Shown here: positions 1-7,777 of the stretch, one piece after another
Numbering within the stretch: the first letter of the stretch is position 1
How the letters are laid out: each line of letters opens with the position of its first letter
From: Labedella gwakjiensis
GTDB taxonomy: Bacteria; Actinomycetota; Actinomycetes; Actinomycetales; Microbacteriaceae
Assembly: GCF_003014675.1 (NCBI RefSeq)
Contig: NZ_PYAU01000001.1
Span: forward strand, 1,736,001 to 1,800,000
Reading direction: 5' to 3'
DNA: 64,000 bases
Notes under the pieces: generated by a model
What the model was told of the DNA's origin: nothing
What the model saw: only the letters and a program-made list of their open reading frames with translations
Databases searched by the model: none
Made by a program: the position numbers and the translations under genes

Positions 1-1248
1 GCGTTCCCCCGCCCGGGCCGCGGCCTCCACGAAACCGATGGCCTGAGGGTAGGCGCGTGTGAGGCGGGGCAGGAGCCGCCCGCTCTCGCCGGTCGTCGCC
101 CCGTACATGGCGCCGAGCATCGCGACCTTGGCGTGGGCTCGCGTGTCGATGGCTCCGGTGCGGACCATCCCGTCGTAGAGGTCGACGCCGCGCGCGGCGG
201 TCGCCATGGCCGCGTCGCCGGAGATCGCGGAGAGGATGCGCGGCTCGAGCTGGGCCGCGTCGGCCACCACGAAGCGCCAGCCGGGGTCGGCGACCACGGC
301 GCTGCGGATCTGATGGGGGAGTTGGAGAGCGCCGCCTCCGTCGGACGCCCACCGTCCCGTGACGACCCCGCCGGGCACGTAGGTGGGGCGGAAGCGTCCG
401 TCGTGGATCCACTGATCGAGCCAGTTCCAGCCGTTCGCGGTGTGGAGGCGTGCGAGCTTCTTGTAGCGCAGCAGAGGCGCTATCGCGGGGTGCTCGAACT
501 GCTTCAGCTCCCACGAGCGGGTGGACGTGGCGGGAATCCCGGCGCTCTGCAGCGCGCGGAGGAGTTCGCCGGGGGACTCGGGGGAGAACGCGCCTACGTC
601 GAGCGCCGCCGTGACCTCGTCGAGTACCTCCTGCAGGACACGTGGGCGCACGCCGGGGGCGGGTCGCGGCCCGAGCATCTCGACGAGGAGGTCGTCGTGT
701 CGACGGGCGTCCCACGGGAGGCCCGCGAACGTCATCTCGCTGGCGATGAGGGCGCCGGCCGATTCCGCGGCGATGAGGAGCGAGAGCCGGGAGCGGGCGT
801 CGGCGGTCGCCGAGGCGACGGCGGCGCGTTGCGCCTCGAACTCGGCGAGAGGGTCGCGCTCGCCGCCGGCGGGTTCATCGGCGACGAGGTCGAAGAGAGC
901 GCCGGCGTCCGCTTCGCGTGGCTGGATGATCGGAGCGTCCCACGGCCCTGCGGGGGCGGTCGCGAGGGACGATTCAGAGGTGTCCGTGGACGAGCGGAGG
1001 ATCGCGTGGCACAGCCGCAGGTCGACGCAGCGGGCGACGCGCACGCCGGCAGCGAGGAGCGGCGGGTACCAGGCGGCGGTGTCGTCCCACACCCAGCGGA
1101 TGCCGGGTTCGTCCCGCTCTGTCCGCGCGACGAAGAGCGGCCAGTCCTCCCGGCTCAGCGTCTCCGCGCGTGCCTGCGCTCCGCCGTCGTCGTGGATACG
1201 CGCGACCGACACCCGTCCATCGGGGAGACGCTGCGCGACGAGATGCAT
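1..1248 (-). CDS. Family-A DNA polymerase (bifunctional 3'-5' exonuclease/DNA polymerase type), partial
   Basis: The gene reads out of the left window edge, so only the first 416 codons are present. Polymerase motif A is visible as DAAQLEPRILSAISGD (residues 330-345; canonical DYSQIELRILAHLSGD). The O-helix is near 370-383 as R370-x3-K374-x3-L378-x3-Y382-G. The position usually occupied by Phe/Tyr (E. coli F762) is Leu here. GVVTGRWAS (294-302) fits the conserved TGR segment of the palm/thumb. The first 150 residues show no clear DxE exonuclease motif, so proofreading is doubtful. The start is ATG at 1248, after GGATGGGGAG. It lies 28 bases downstream of the CPBP gene on the same strand. Polymerase assignment is firm; the cellular role (repair or Pol I back-up) is inferred. 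Confidence 0.88.
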   Translation of the reverse strand, partial: MHLVAQRLPDGRVSVARIHDDGGAQARAETLSREDWPLFVARTERDEPGIRWVWDDTAAWYPPLLAAGVRVARCVDLRLCHAILRSSTDTSESSLATAPAGPWDAPIIQPREADAGALFDLVADEPAGGERDPLAEFEAQRAAVASATADARSRLSLLIAAESAGALIASEMTFAGLPWDARRHDDLLVEMLGPRPAPGVRPRVLQEVLDEVTAALDVGAFSPESPGELLRALQSAGIPATSTRSWELKQFEHPAIAPLLRYKKLARLHTANGWNWLDQWIHDGRFRPTYVPGGVVTGRWASDGGGALQLPHQIRSAVVADPGWRFVVADAAQLEPRILSAISGDAAMATAARGVDLYDGMVRTGAIDTRAHAKVAMLGAMYGATTGESGRLLPRLTRAYPQAIGFVEAAARAGER

Positions 1249-1276
1249 CTCCCCATCCTCTCGTCTGCGACCGACG

Positions 1277-1954
1277 TCAGCTGCCGGCGCCGACGCCGAC
1301 GACGAAGAGGATCGGGAGGTTGATCAAGAGGTGCAGGGCCATGCACGCCACGAGGTTGCGGCGCCAGAGGAACAGGACGTAGAGGACGAGCGTCCCGCTG
1401 CCCTGGTAGAGGAGCCAGGACGGACCGAAGAACACGAGGTGCGGGACGACGAACACCGGTGCCGTGAGCGCGACCGCGAGCCACCGTCGTCCCGTGAGTT
1501 CTGTGAGGCGTTCGAGGGGATACCCGCGATGCAGGATCTCCTCGAACACCGCCGCGGACAGGATGAGCAGGACCACCGCGAAGAGCGGCATGGAGGCTAT
1601 CTGCGCTGAACCGTCGTCGACATCAGGGGGCCAGATGGTGCGGGCGAGCCAGGTGAACCCCATGTGGCACCCGAACAGGATGAGAGCCCATTCGAGGTCC
1701 TTCCCGGACGGCCGCCTCAGGCCGATCGATGCGAGGGATCGACGTTCGACCGTCAGGATGTACGTGACGAGACCGGCCACGGCGGCGACGTTCCACACGA
1801 TGGACGCGGCCGGTCCGGCGGCGACCGCCGGCAGGTCGATGCGTGCCCACCGAAAGACGGGTGGAAGCCAGCTCGGGATGTACGCGATGAGCAGTCCCGT
1901 GAGGATCACGCTCGTGCGACGAACCGCGGTCCGTCGTCGGTCTACGGTCGTCAT
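1277..1954 (-). CDS. CPBP family intramembrane metalloprotease
   Basis: A polytopic membrane protein of about 225 residues with the CPBP (Abi/CAAX protease-like) signature. The EExxxR motif is EEILHR, and two later histidine motifs, PHLVFF and LHLLIN, supply the other predicted metal ligands. Members cleave substrates within the membrane; bacterial ones are often tied to peptide maturation or bacteriocin self-protection, but no substrate is evident here. I start at ATG 1954 (MTTVDRRR), because the longer frame to 1984 would run into the operator palindrome. It is divergent from a TetR gene and shares its operator, so repression by that TetR protein is likely. Confidence 0.85.
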   Translation of the reverse strand: MTTVDRRRTAVRRTSVILTGLLIAYIPSWLPPVFRWARIDLPAVAAGPAASIVWNVAAVAGLVTYILTVERRSLASIGLRRPSGKDLEWALILFGCHMGFTWLARTIWPPDVDDGSAQIASMPLFAVVLLILSAAVFEEILHRGYPLERLTELTGRRWLAVALTAPVFVVPHLVFFGPSWLLYQGSGTLVLYVLFLWRRNLVACMALHLLINLPILFVVGVGAGS

Positions 1955-1973
1955 GATAACGAGAGTAGCTAAT

Positions 1974-1991
1974 CTAGAGTGCACACTCTAG
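1974..1991. promoter_or_regulatory. Palindromic TetR-type operator between divergent CPBP and TetR genes
   Basis: CTAGAGTG-CA-CACTCTAG is a perfect 8-bp inverted repeat with a 2-bp centre. It lies 19 bases before the CPBP start and 15 bases before the TetR start. The CTAG tetranucleotide is rare in this GC-rich DNA. Position and symmetry suggest autoregulation plus control of the protease gene. Binding is inferred from architecture only. Confidence 0.75.
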
Positions 1992-2006
1992 TAAAAGGAG
2001 GAGCTC

Positions 2007-2594
2007 ATGGCACGGACCGTCAATCCCGCTCATCACGAGAGACGCCGATCGATCATCCTCGGGGCTGCCTACCGGCGTTTCGCGCAGGCCGGCTTCGACC
2101 GGACGTCGACGGCGTCGATCTGCCGTGCGGCGGGCATCTCGTCCGGCACCTTCTTCCACTACTTCCCGACGAAGATCGACGTCCTCGTGGCGATCCTGAT
2201 GGCTGACGCGGCGACCGGATCCGAGCGACTCGCTCGGATCTCCTCGACGAAGCAGGGCCTCTCCGCCGTGCTCGACTACGCGGCCGAGCTCGAGGCGGAG
2301 ATGGCGGACGAGCACTTCGCCGGGTTCGTCGCCGCCGTCGTCGGGGCGATGCACCTTCCAGAAGTGGCGACGGCTGTCAGAGCCGATTCGGCGGGGACGT
2401 CTCGATTCATCCACGACCGTCTGGGAGAGGCAGCCCTGCGAAAGGAGATCCGCACCGACGTCTCGGTCGAATCCCTGGCGACCTGGGTGGGATGGCTGCT
2501 CGACGGTTCGTCACAGGGCGCAGCCGGAGGAATGACCACTGCACCGGGTGGCCTCGTGTCTGCTGTCTCCGCCCTCTGCGCCGCACGCCCCTGA
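2007..2594 (+). CDS. TetR/AcrR family transcriptional regulator
   Basis: A 195-residue protein with a classic TetR N-terminal DNA-binding domain: RRSIILGAAYRRFAQAGFDR (helix 1 region), then the helix-turn-helix STASICRAAGISSGTFFHYF (about 34-53). The remainder is the all-helical ligand/dimer domain with no recognisable ligand signature. A strong Shine-Dalgarno AAAAGGAGGAG precedes ATG 2007. It is divergent from the CPBP protease gene and sits against the palindrome at 1974-1991, so it most likely represses itself and that gene. The inducer is unknown. Confidence 0.92.
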   Translation: MARTVNPAHHERRRSIILGAAYRRFAQAGFDRTSTASICRAAGISSGTFFHYFPTKIDVLVAILMADAATGSERLARISSTKQGLSAVLDYAAELEAEMADEHFAGFVAAVVGAMHLPEVATAVRADSAGTSRFIHDRLGEAALRKEIRTDVSVESLATWVGWLLDGSSQGAAGGMTTAPGGLVSAVSALCAARP

Positions 2595-2606
2595 GCTCCA
2601 CTGCGG

Positions 2607-3110
2607 TCAATCGTCCCCGGTGAGAAGGAAGGCCACGGCGGCGAGTGAACCGGCGTCGCGCATCTTGTGTCGCGAGATCGCCGCCGCCAGTCCCGCTCGG
2701 GAGAGGAGCTCGACCTCCCATTCCTCCCCGGGTTCCAAGGCAGCGACAGTGGACGGCGCGACCTCGGCCCGGAAGACATGGCAGGTGGCCGCGCCGATGC
2801 CCGGGGACTCGACGGCTTCCCCGAGCGGCCGGAGACGGACGGCCGCGTAACCGGTCTCCTCGAGGGTCTCGCGGATGGCGGCGTCCTCCGGTGTCTCGCC
2901 CGCTTCGATGGCGCCGCATGGGAACTCGAGCAGCGCGTGATCGCCGGTGGTGTCGCGTCGTCCTCGGATCAGGAGGAGGTCCCCCTCGGTCGTCGTCCCC
3001 ACGATCATCGCGCTGTCGGCCCGATCGACCCGGTACCAGGTCTGGCCGGCCTCTTCTCGAAGGGTCACCGAGAACCACGGATTGTGATGGACGGTTCGTG
3101 TGTCGTTCAT
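2607..3110 (-). CDS. NUDIX hydrolase
   Basis: A 167-residue protein with a full Nudix box (GX5EX7REXXEEXGX) at residues 66-88, beginning GAIEAGE and ending RETLEETGY. The flanking residues, with an N-terminal strand region and GRRD and P-G loops, resemble ADP-ribose pyrophosphatase-like members that hydrolyse nucleoside diphosphates linked to another moiety. The exact substrate cannot be read from the sequence. ATG 3110 is followed by MNDTRTVHHNPWF. It is a single gene between the TetR gene (convergent) and the MATE exporter upstream, separated from the latter by repeat copy A. Confidence 0.9.
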   Translation of the reverse strand: MNDTRTVHHNPWFSVTLREEAGQTWYRVDRADSAMIVGTTTEGDLLLIRGRRDTTGDHALLEFPCGAIEAGETPEDAAIRETLEETGYAAVRLRPLGEAVESPGIGAATCHVFRAEVAPSTVAALEPGEEWEVELLSRAGLAAAISRHKMRDAGSLAAVAFLLTGDD

Positions 3111-3167
3111 GTGCCTCTCCGACGGCTTGGACCTGGTCGTTCGATTCTGGTGATTCCGTCCGCGCGA

Positions 3168-3238
3168 GTCGAGGGCGGCAGTTCCGCGTCGAGGGCTGCA
3201 GGTGTAGGTGGCGCCGTCGCTCGGGAGTAGCCCTGTCA
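3168..3238 (+). repeat. Structured intergenic repeat, copy A
   Basis: One of four related 70-bp elements (others at 9267, 21134 and 24177). It contains CGAGGGC twice as a direct repeat 20 bp apart, then GCGCCGTCG (degenerate inverted copy) and the conserved tail CTCGGGAGTAGCCCT. The tail runs into the stop codon of the MATE gene at 3236-3238, so on the minus strand the repeat starts exactly where that coding region ends. This is the most diverged copy. Confidence 0.8.
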
Positions 3239-4585
3239 GACGCCGGTGCGCTGCCAGGCGTCGCCGCGGGCGCGGAGGCCGAGAGTCGTGGCCCGGGCGG
3301 CGATGTAGCCGATCGCGAACGCCGCCGTGAGCCAGGCGAGGCCCGCCGCGCCCGTGCCTCCCCAGGTGGCGGCGGCGAGAGCGAGCGGGACGAAGACCGC
3401 GAGGTTCACGATTCCCGTGAGGGCGAGGTACCGCACGTCACCGGCGCCGATGAGTACCCCGTCGAGCACAAAGACGTAACCGGCGAGGGGAGTTCCGACC
3501 GCCAGGACGACGAGGCTGGGAGCGATGAGGGCCGCCGTCTCGGCCGATCCCGTGAAGAGGAGACCGGCGGCGGGGCTTACCGCCGCCAGCACGAGGGCGA
3601 GCACCGCGCCGCCGCCGACACCCCACAGGAGGCATCGCCGGAGGACGGCGCGCACGAAGTCCACGTCCGACGCTCCGAGCCCCTTCCCCACGAGGGCCTG
3701 GGCCGCGATCGCGAGGGCGTCGAGCGCGAATGCCATGGTGGAGAACACCGTGAGCACCACGTGGAAGCCGGCGAGCTCGGCGGTGCCGATCCCCGTGGCG
3801 ACGACCGTCGCGATGACCAGTGCCGCCCGCAGCGCCGCCGTGCGGACGAGGAGCCAACCGCCGGACAGTGCCGAACTCCGGATGCCGTCGCGCTGCGGCC
3901 GGATGGTCGCGCCGGTGCGCCGCGCGTGCCGCAGGATGACGACGACGTACGCCGCGACCATGCCCCACTGTGCGATGACCGTGCCCCACGCCGACCCGGC
4001 GATCCCCCATCCCGCCCCGTAGATGAGGAGGGCGTTGAGCGCGGCGTTCGCACCGAAGCCGCCGACCGCGACGACGAGCGGCGTGCGCGTGTCCTGCAGC
4101 CCACGGAGCAGTCCGGTGGCCGCGAACACGATGAGCATCGCGGGCAGGCCGATCATGGAGATGGAGAGGTAGGTCGTGGCCTGCTCCGCGACGGCGACCG
4201 ACGGCCCGAAGAGCGATACGAGGCCCGGCGTGAGCAGGGCAGCCGCCGCGGCGAGCACGATGCCGAGTCCCAGCGCGAGCCACATTCCGTCGATGCCGAC
4301 GGAGACCCCGCCGCGTTCGTCGCCGGCGCCCAGGCGCCGGGCGACGGCAGGCGTCGTTGCGTACGCGAGGAAGACGAGCAGACCGATGATCGTCTGCAGC
4401 ACGACGCTCGCGATACCCAGGCCGGCGAGCGGGACGAGCCCGAGGTGGCCGACGAGCGCGGAGTCGGTGAGGAGGAAGAGGGGCTCGGCCACGAGTGCTC
4501 CAAGGGCCGGTACCGCGAGCCGCATGATCTCCCGATCCACGCCCCGCTTCGAGCCACTCGTCGGCTCCTTCTCATTCATCCTCAT
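3236..4585 (-). CDS. MATE family efflux transporter (DinF-like)
   Basis: A multidrug and toxin extrusion antiporter of about 449 residues, the usual size, with roughly twelve hydrophobic segments. Typical features are the first-segment PALGALVAEPLFLLTDSALV, GLLRGLQDTRTPL after TM6, and a second half of repeated architecture with AFALDALAIAAQALVGKGLG. It is expected to export cationic or amphipathic compounds by Na+ or H+ antiport. I start at ATG 4585 (MRMNEKEP; the second ATG at 4579 is equally possible). The longer frame to 4828 would overlap the divergent peptidase gene and has no membrane-protein character. Repeat A abuts its stop codon. Confidence 0.9.
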   Translation of the reverse strand: MRMNEKEPTSGSKRGVDREIMRLAVPALGALVAEPLFLLTDSALVGHLGLVPLAGLGIASVVLQTIIGLLVFLAYATTPAVARRLGAGDERGGVSVGIDGMWLALGLGIVLAAAAALLTPGLVSLFGPSVAVAEQATTYLSISMIGLPAMLIVFAATGLLRGLQDTRTPLVVAVGGFGANAALNALLIYGAGWGIAGSAWGTVIAQWGMVAAYVVVILRHARRTGATIRPQRDGIRSSALSGGWLLVRTAALRAALVIATVVATGIGTAELAGFHVVLTVFSTMAFALDALAIAAQALVGKGLGASDVDFVRAVLRRCLLWGVGGGAVLALVLAAVSPAAGLLFTGSAETAALIAPSLVVLAVGTPLAGYVFVLDGVLIGAGDVRYLALTGIVNLAVFVPLALAAATWGGTGAAGLAWLTAAFAIGYIAARATTLGLRARGDAWQRTGV

Positions 4586-4616
4586 CGTCGCCCACGCTAT
4601 CGGGCGCCTCCGACGC

Positions 4617-4703
4617 TCCCCTCCTCTGCTCGCGAAGCGCGGACTTTCGTCGCCCGAACGTGCCGCGAGCGGACCGACGTCCGCACTTCGCGGGAGGGAG
4701 GGG
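4617..4703. promoter_or_regulatory. Divergent promoter region with a long imperfect inverted repeat
   Basis: This space separates the MATE gene (minus) from the M13 peptidase gene (plus). CGCGAAGCGCGGAC (4631-4644) pairs with GTCCGCACTTCGCG (4679-4692), 13 of 14 bases, and CCCCTCC/GGGAGGGAGGGG extend the arms outwards. It could be a cruciform, a leader hairpin or paired regulator sites. No convincing -10/-35 pair is visible. Confidence 0.4.
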
Positions 4704-4756
4704 AAAGGGAGACGGCACGCGGGGTCCCTGTCGGTGGCAGCGAATAGGGTTGAAAG

Positions 4757-6709
4757 ATGAGCGCTTCCGGCATCGACCTCGACGAACTCGACCCCACCGT
4801 CCGCCCGCAGGACGACCTCTTCCGGCACGTCAACGGGAAGTGGATCGACCGCACGGAGATCCCGTCAGACAAGGCGCGCTGGGGGTCCTTCCACCTCCTC
4901 GCCGAGGAGGCCGAGAAGGCCGTCCGCGAGATCATCATCGAATCGCAGGACGCCGAGCCGGGCACCGAGACCCGCAAGATCGGCGACGTCTTCGCGAGCT
5001 TCATGGACACCGACCGGATCGAGGCCCTGAAGCTCGAGCCGCTCCAGCCGCTGTTCGCCCAGGTGGACGCGATCTCCTCCATCGAGGACGTGCTCCCCAC
5101 CCTCGCCCGCCTCGAGCGCCTCGGTGTCCGCGGCCTCTTCCAGCTCTTCGTCGACAACGACCCGGGCAACCCCGAGCGCTACCTCGTGTTCGTGGAGCAG
5201 GGCGGCATCGGCCTCCCCGACGAGTCGTACTACCGCGAGGAGAAGTTCGCCGAGATCCGCGAGGCGTACGCGACGTTCGTCGAGAAGATGGCGGCGATCG
5301 CCGGCGCGACCGATCCGGCCGACAGTGCTCACCGCATCGTGGAGCTCGAGACAGCGATCGCCGCGCAGCACTGGGACAACGTGCGCACGCGCGACAGCAA
5401 TGCCACCTACAACCCCATGACATGGGCGGAGGCTGTCGAGCTCGCCGGCGGCGCCGACCTCACGGGGTGGGCCGAGGCTCTCGGCGCCCCCGAGGGTGCG
5501 TTCGCCGAGATCGTCGTGCGCGAGCCGAGCTTCGTCTCGGGCGTCGCGTCGCTGCTCACCCCCGAGCACCTCGACTCGTGGCGCGCCTGGCTGCGCTTCC
5601 AGGTGCTGCGGAGTTTCGCGCCGTACCTGCACGATGAGGTCGTCGACACGAACTTCGCCTTCTACGGCACCACCATCACGGGCACTCCGGAGATCCGCGA
5701 GCGGTGGAAGCGCGGCGTCTCCTTCGTGGAGGGCGCCCTCGGCGAGGCCGTCGGTCGTGTGTACGTGGAGCGCCACTTCCCGGCCGAGTCGAAGACGCAG
5801 ATGGACGAGCTCGTCGCCAACCTCGTGGAGGCGTACCGCGCCTCCATCCAGTCCCTCGACTGGATGGGCGAGGAGACGAAGGTCCGCGCGCTCGAGAAGC
5901 TCGACAAGTTCACGCCGAAGATCGGGTACCCGGAGACGTGGCGCGACTACTCCTCCCTCTCGCTCTCGGCCGACGACCTCATCGGCAACGTGATCGCCAC
6001 GAACGAGTTCGAGTTCCAGCGCGAACTGGGCAAGATCGGCAAGCCCCTCGACCGCGGCGAGTGGTTCATGACGCCGCAGACCATCAACGCCTACTACAAC
6101 CCGGGCTTCAACGAGATCGTGTTCCCGGCCGCGATCCTCCAGTTCCCGTTCTTCGACCCGACCCGCGACGCCGCCGCGAACTACGGCGCGATCGGCGCCG
6201 TCATCGGTCACGAGATCGGACACGGCTTCGACGATCAGGGCTCGCAGTTCGACGGCGACGGCCGCCTCCTCGACTGGTGGACGGCCGACGACAAGAAGGC
6301 GTTCCAGGACCGCACGGGCGCCCTCATCGCGCAGTACGACGCCCTCGCCCCCGCGCAGGTCCCGGAGCACCACGTGAACGGCGCACTCACGATCGGCGAG
6401 AACATCGGCGACCTCGGCGGTCTGTCGATCGCGTGGAAGGCCTACCTGCTGTCGCTCGACGGCGAGGAGCCGCCCGTGGTCGACGGTCTCACGGGTGCCG
6501 AGCGCTTCTTCCTCTCCTGGGCGCAGGCCTGGCAGCAGAAGGGCCGCGACGCCGAGGTGATCCGCCTCCTGTCGATCGATCCGCACTCGCCGAACGAGTT
6601 CCGCTGCAACCAGATCGTCAGGAACCTCGACGTCTTCTACGCTACTTTTGACGTGGTCGAGGCGGATGCCCTCTGGCTCGACCCGAGCGAGCGCGTGACC
6701 ATCTGGTAG
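4757..6709 (+). CDS. pepO: M13 family zinc metallopeptidase (PepO/neprilysin-like)
   Basis: A 650-residue gluzincin peptidase, the normal length for bacterial M13 enzymes. The zinc site is HEIGH at residues 485-489 with the third ligand Glu548 in ENIGDLGG. The substrate-backbone motif NAYYNP starts at 444. The C-terminal CNQIVRN(L) with RLLSIDPHSPNEFRCN is also typical. There is no signal peptide or N-terminal membrane anchor, so this is a cytosolic endopeptidase acting on oligopeptides, like lactococcal PepO. ATG 4757 begins MSASGIDLDELD, preceded by a weak GAAAG. Neither neighbour explains a specific substrate. Confidence 0.95.
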   Translation: MSASGIDLDELDPTVRPQDDLFRHVNGKWIDRTEIPSDKARWGSFHLLAEEAEKAVREIIIESQDAEPGTETRKIGDVFASFMDTDRIEALKLEPLQPLFAQVDAISSIEDVLPTLARLERLGVRGLFQLFVDNDPGNPERYLVFVEQGGIGLPDESYYREEKFAEIREAYATFVEKMAAIAGATDPADSAHRIVELETAIAAQHWDNVRTRDSNATYNPMTWAEAVELAGGADLTGWAEALGAPEGAFAEIVVREPSFVSGVASLLTPEHLDSWRAWLRFQVLRSFAPYLHDEVVDTNFAFYGTTITGTPEIRERWKRGVSFVEGALGEAVGRVYVERHFPAESKTQMDELVANLVEAYRASIQSLDWMGEETKVRALEKLDKFTPKIGYPETWRDYSSLSLSADDLIGNVIATNEFEFQRELGKIGKPLDRGEWFMTPQTINAYYNPGFNEIVFPAAILQFPFFDPTRDAAANYGAIGAVIGHEIGHGFDDQGSQFDGDGRLLDWWTADDKKAFQDRTGALIAQYDALAPAQVPEHHVNGALTIGENIGDLGGLSIAWKAYLLSLDGEEPPVVDGLTGAERFFLSWAQAWQQKGRDAEVIRLLSIDPHSPNEFRCNQIVRNLDVFYATFDVVEADALWLDPSERVTIW

Positions 6710-6798
6710 CGGGCCGCCCGACCTCACCATCACGCGACGACGCATCGGCCTGGAGCCTCTCTTCTCGAGCGGCGACGGGAGCGCGGGCGCTAGAACCC

Positions 6799-7770
6799 GT
6801 GTGCCACCATCCGTCGATGTCGTCGCCGCGTGGACATGATTCGTTCGCACCTGGAGTGACGCCTGTGGTCCCTTCGCCTTCGCATCCGGACGGTTTGCGC
6901 CAACGCGCCCGCCGCCGGGCACGTCATCGCGCAGCCGACGCAGGGGAGTCCTTCTCGCGGGGTTTCAAGGCTCTCGGATTCCTCGCACGCAACGGGGTGC
7001 AGGTGTCGGCGCGCGCGGCCGACCTCGCGACCGGGAGGGAACTCTTCTCCGTCGACGACTACGTGGTCATGCCCACGGCGTCGATCGGCAAGGTGCTACT
7101 CCTCGTCGAGGTCGCCGCGCGCTTGCGCGGGCCGGACATGTCGGCGCTCGCTCTGCTCGAACGCGAGGTCACGGGTCCGGTCGGAGACTCCGGCACGTGG
7201 CAGCACCTCCAGGTCCCGACCCTGCCCGTCGCGGACATCGCTGCCCTCATCGGGTCGACGAGCGACAACCTCGCGACGAATGTCCTCCTCCGCTCCATCG
7301 GTCTCGAGGCCGTGCACGCCCGAGCCGAGCAGCTGGGACTCACGAGGCTGGGTCTGCTCGACCTCGTGCGGGACCACCGCGGGCCTGACGACGCTCCCGG
7401 GCTGTCGGTCGGCTCCATGAAGGAGCTCACGTGGCTCTTCTCGGAACTCGCGCGCGGCGAGGTGGTCGATGCGGAGACGAGCAGTCGCGTCGTGGGCTGG
7501 CTCAGCCTCAACACCGACCTGTCGCTCGTGGCATCGGCCTTCGGTCTCGATCCGCTCGCGCACCGGGAGGCCGACCACGGCCTCACCCTCTTCAACAAGA
7601 CGGGCTCCGATACGGGTGTGCGCGCGGAGGCCGGCGTGCTGCGCGGCCCGCGGGCGGGGGTCGCCTACGCGGTGGCGGCCTCGTACTTCGAAACCGACCT
7701 CCAGACTCGGCTCGCCGTCATCGAGGCGATGCGCACCGTCGGCGCAGATCTCCTCGAGTACGTCCACTGA
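6799..7770 (+). CDS. Serine hydrolase, class A beta-lactamase-like fold
   Basis: A 323-residue penicillin-recognising serine hydrolase. The three active-site motifs are in order: SxxK as SIGK (Ser95, Lys98), SDN (156-158) and KTG (268-270) within FNKTGSDTGVRAE. No secretion signal is evident, unlike true beta-lactamases, and the Omega-loop glutamate is not obvious. It may be a cytosolic peptidase/esterase relative rather than a resistance enzyme. The GTG at 6799 is the frame's earliest start. ATG 6817 and GTG 6856 are alternatives, and none has a good Shine-Dalgarno site. The next gene starts 8 bases after its stop, suggesting co-transcription. Confidence 0.82.
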   Translation: MCHHPSMSSPRGHDSFAPGVTPVVPSPSHPDGLRQRARRRARHRAADAGESFSRGFKALGFLARNGVQVSARAADLATGRELFSVDDYVVMPTASIGKVLLLVEVAARLRGPDMSALALLEREVTGPVGDSGTWQHLQVPTLPVADIAALIGSTSDNLATNVLLRSIGLEAVHARAEQLGLTRLGLLDLVRDHRGPDDAPGLSVGSMKELTWLFSELARGEVVDAETSSRVVGWLSLNTDLSLVASAFGLDPLAHREADHGLTLFNKTGSDTGVRAEAGVLRGPRAGVAYAVAASYFETDLQTRLAVIEAMRTVGADLLEYVH

Positions 7771-7777
7771 CGTCGCG

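Noticed and set aside
133-1323. Long plus-strand open frame opposite the polymerase gene
   Set aside because: Its translation is Arg/Gly/Glu-rich noise typical of an antisense frame in GC-rich DNA, while the minus strand gives clear polymerase motifs.
2645-4747. 700-codon plus-strand open frame over the NUDIX and MATE genes
   Set aside because: Low-complexity charged translation with no domain; the minus strand encodes a Nudix box and a complete MATE transporter.
4865-6922. 685-codon minus-strand open frame opposite the M13 peptidase
   Set aside because: Shadow frame; the plus strand has HEIGH, ENIGDLGG and NAYYNP motifs in the correct order.
6799-7770. Class A beta-lactamase resistance gene
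   Set aside because: The motifs are present, but there is no export signal and no evident Omega-loop glutamate, so only a serine hydrolase of this fold is called.
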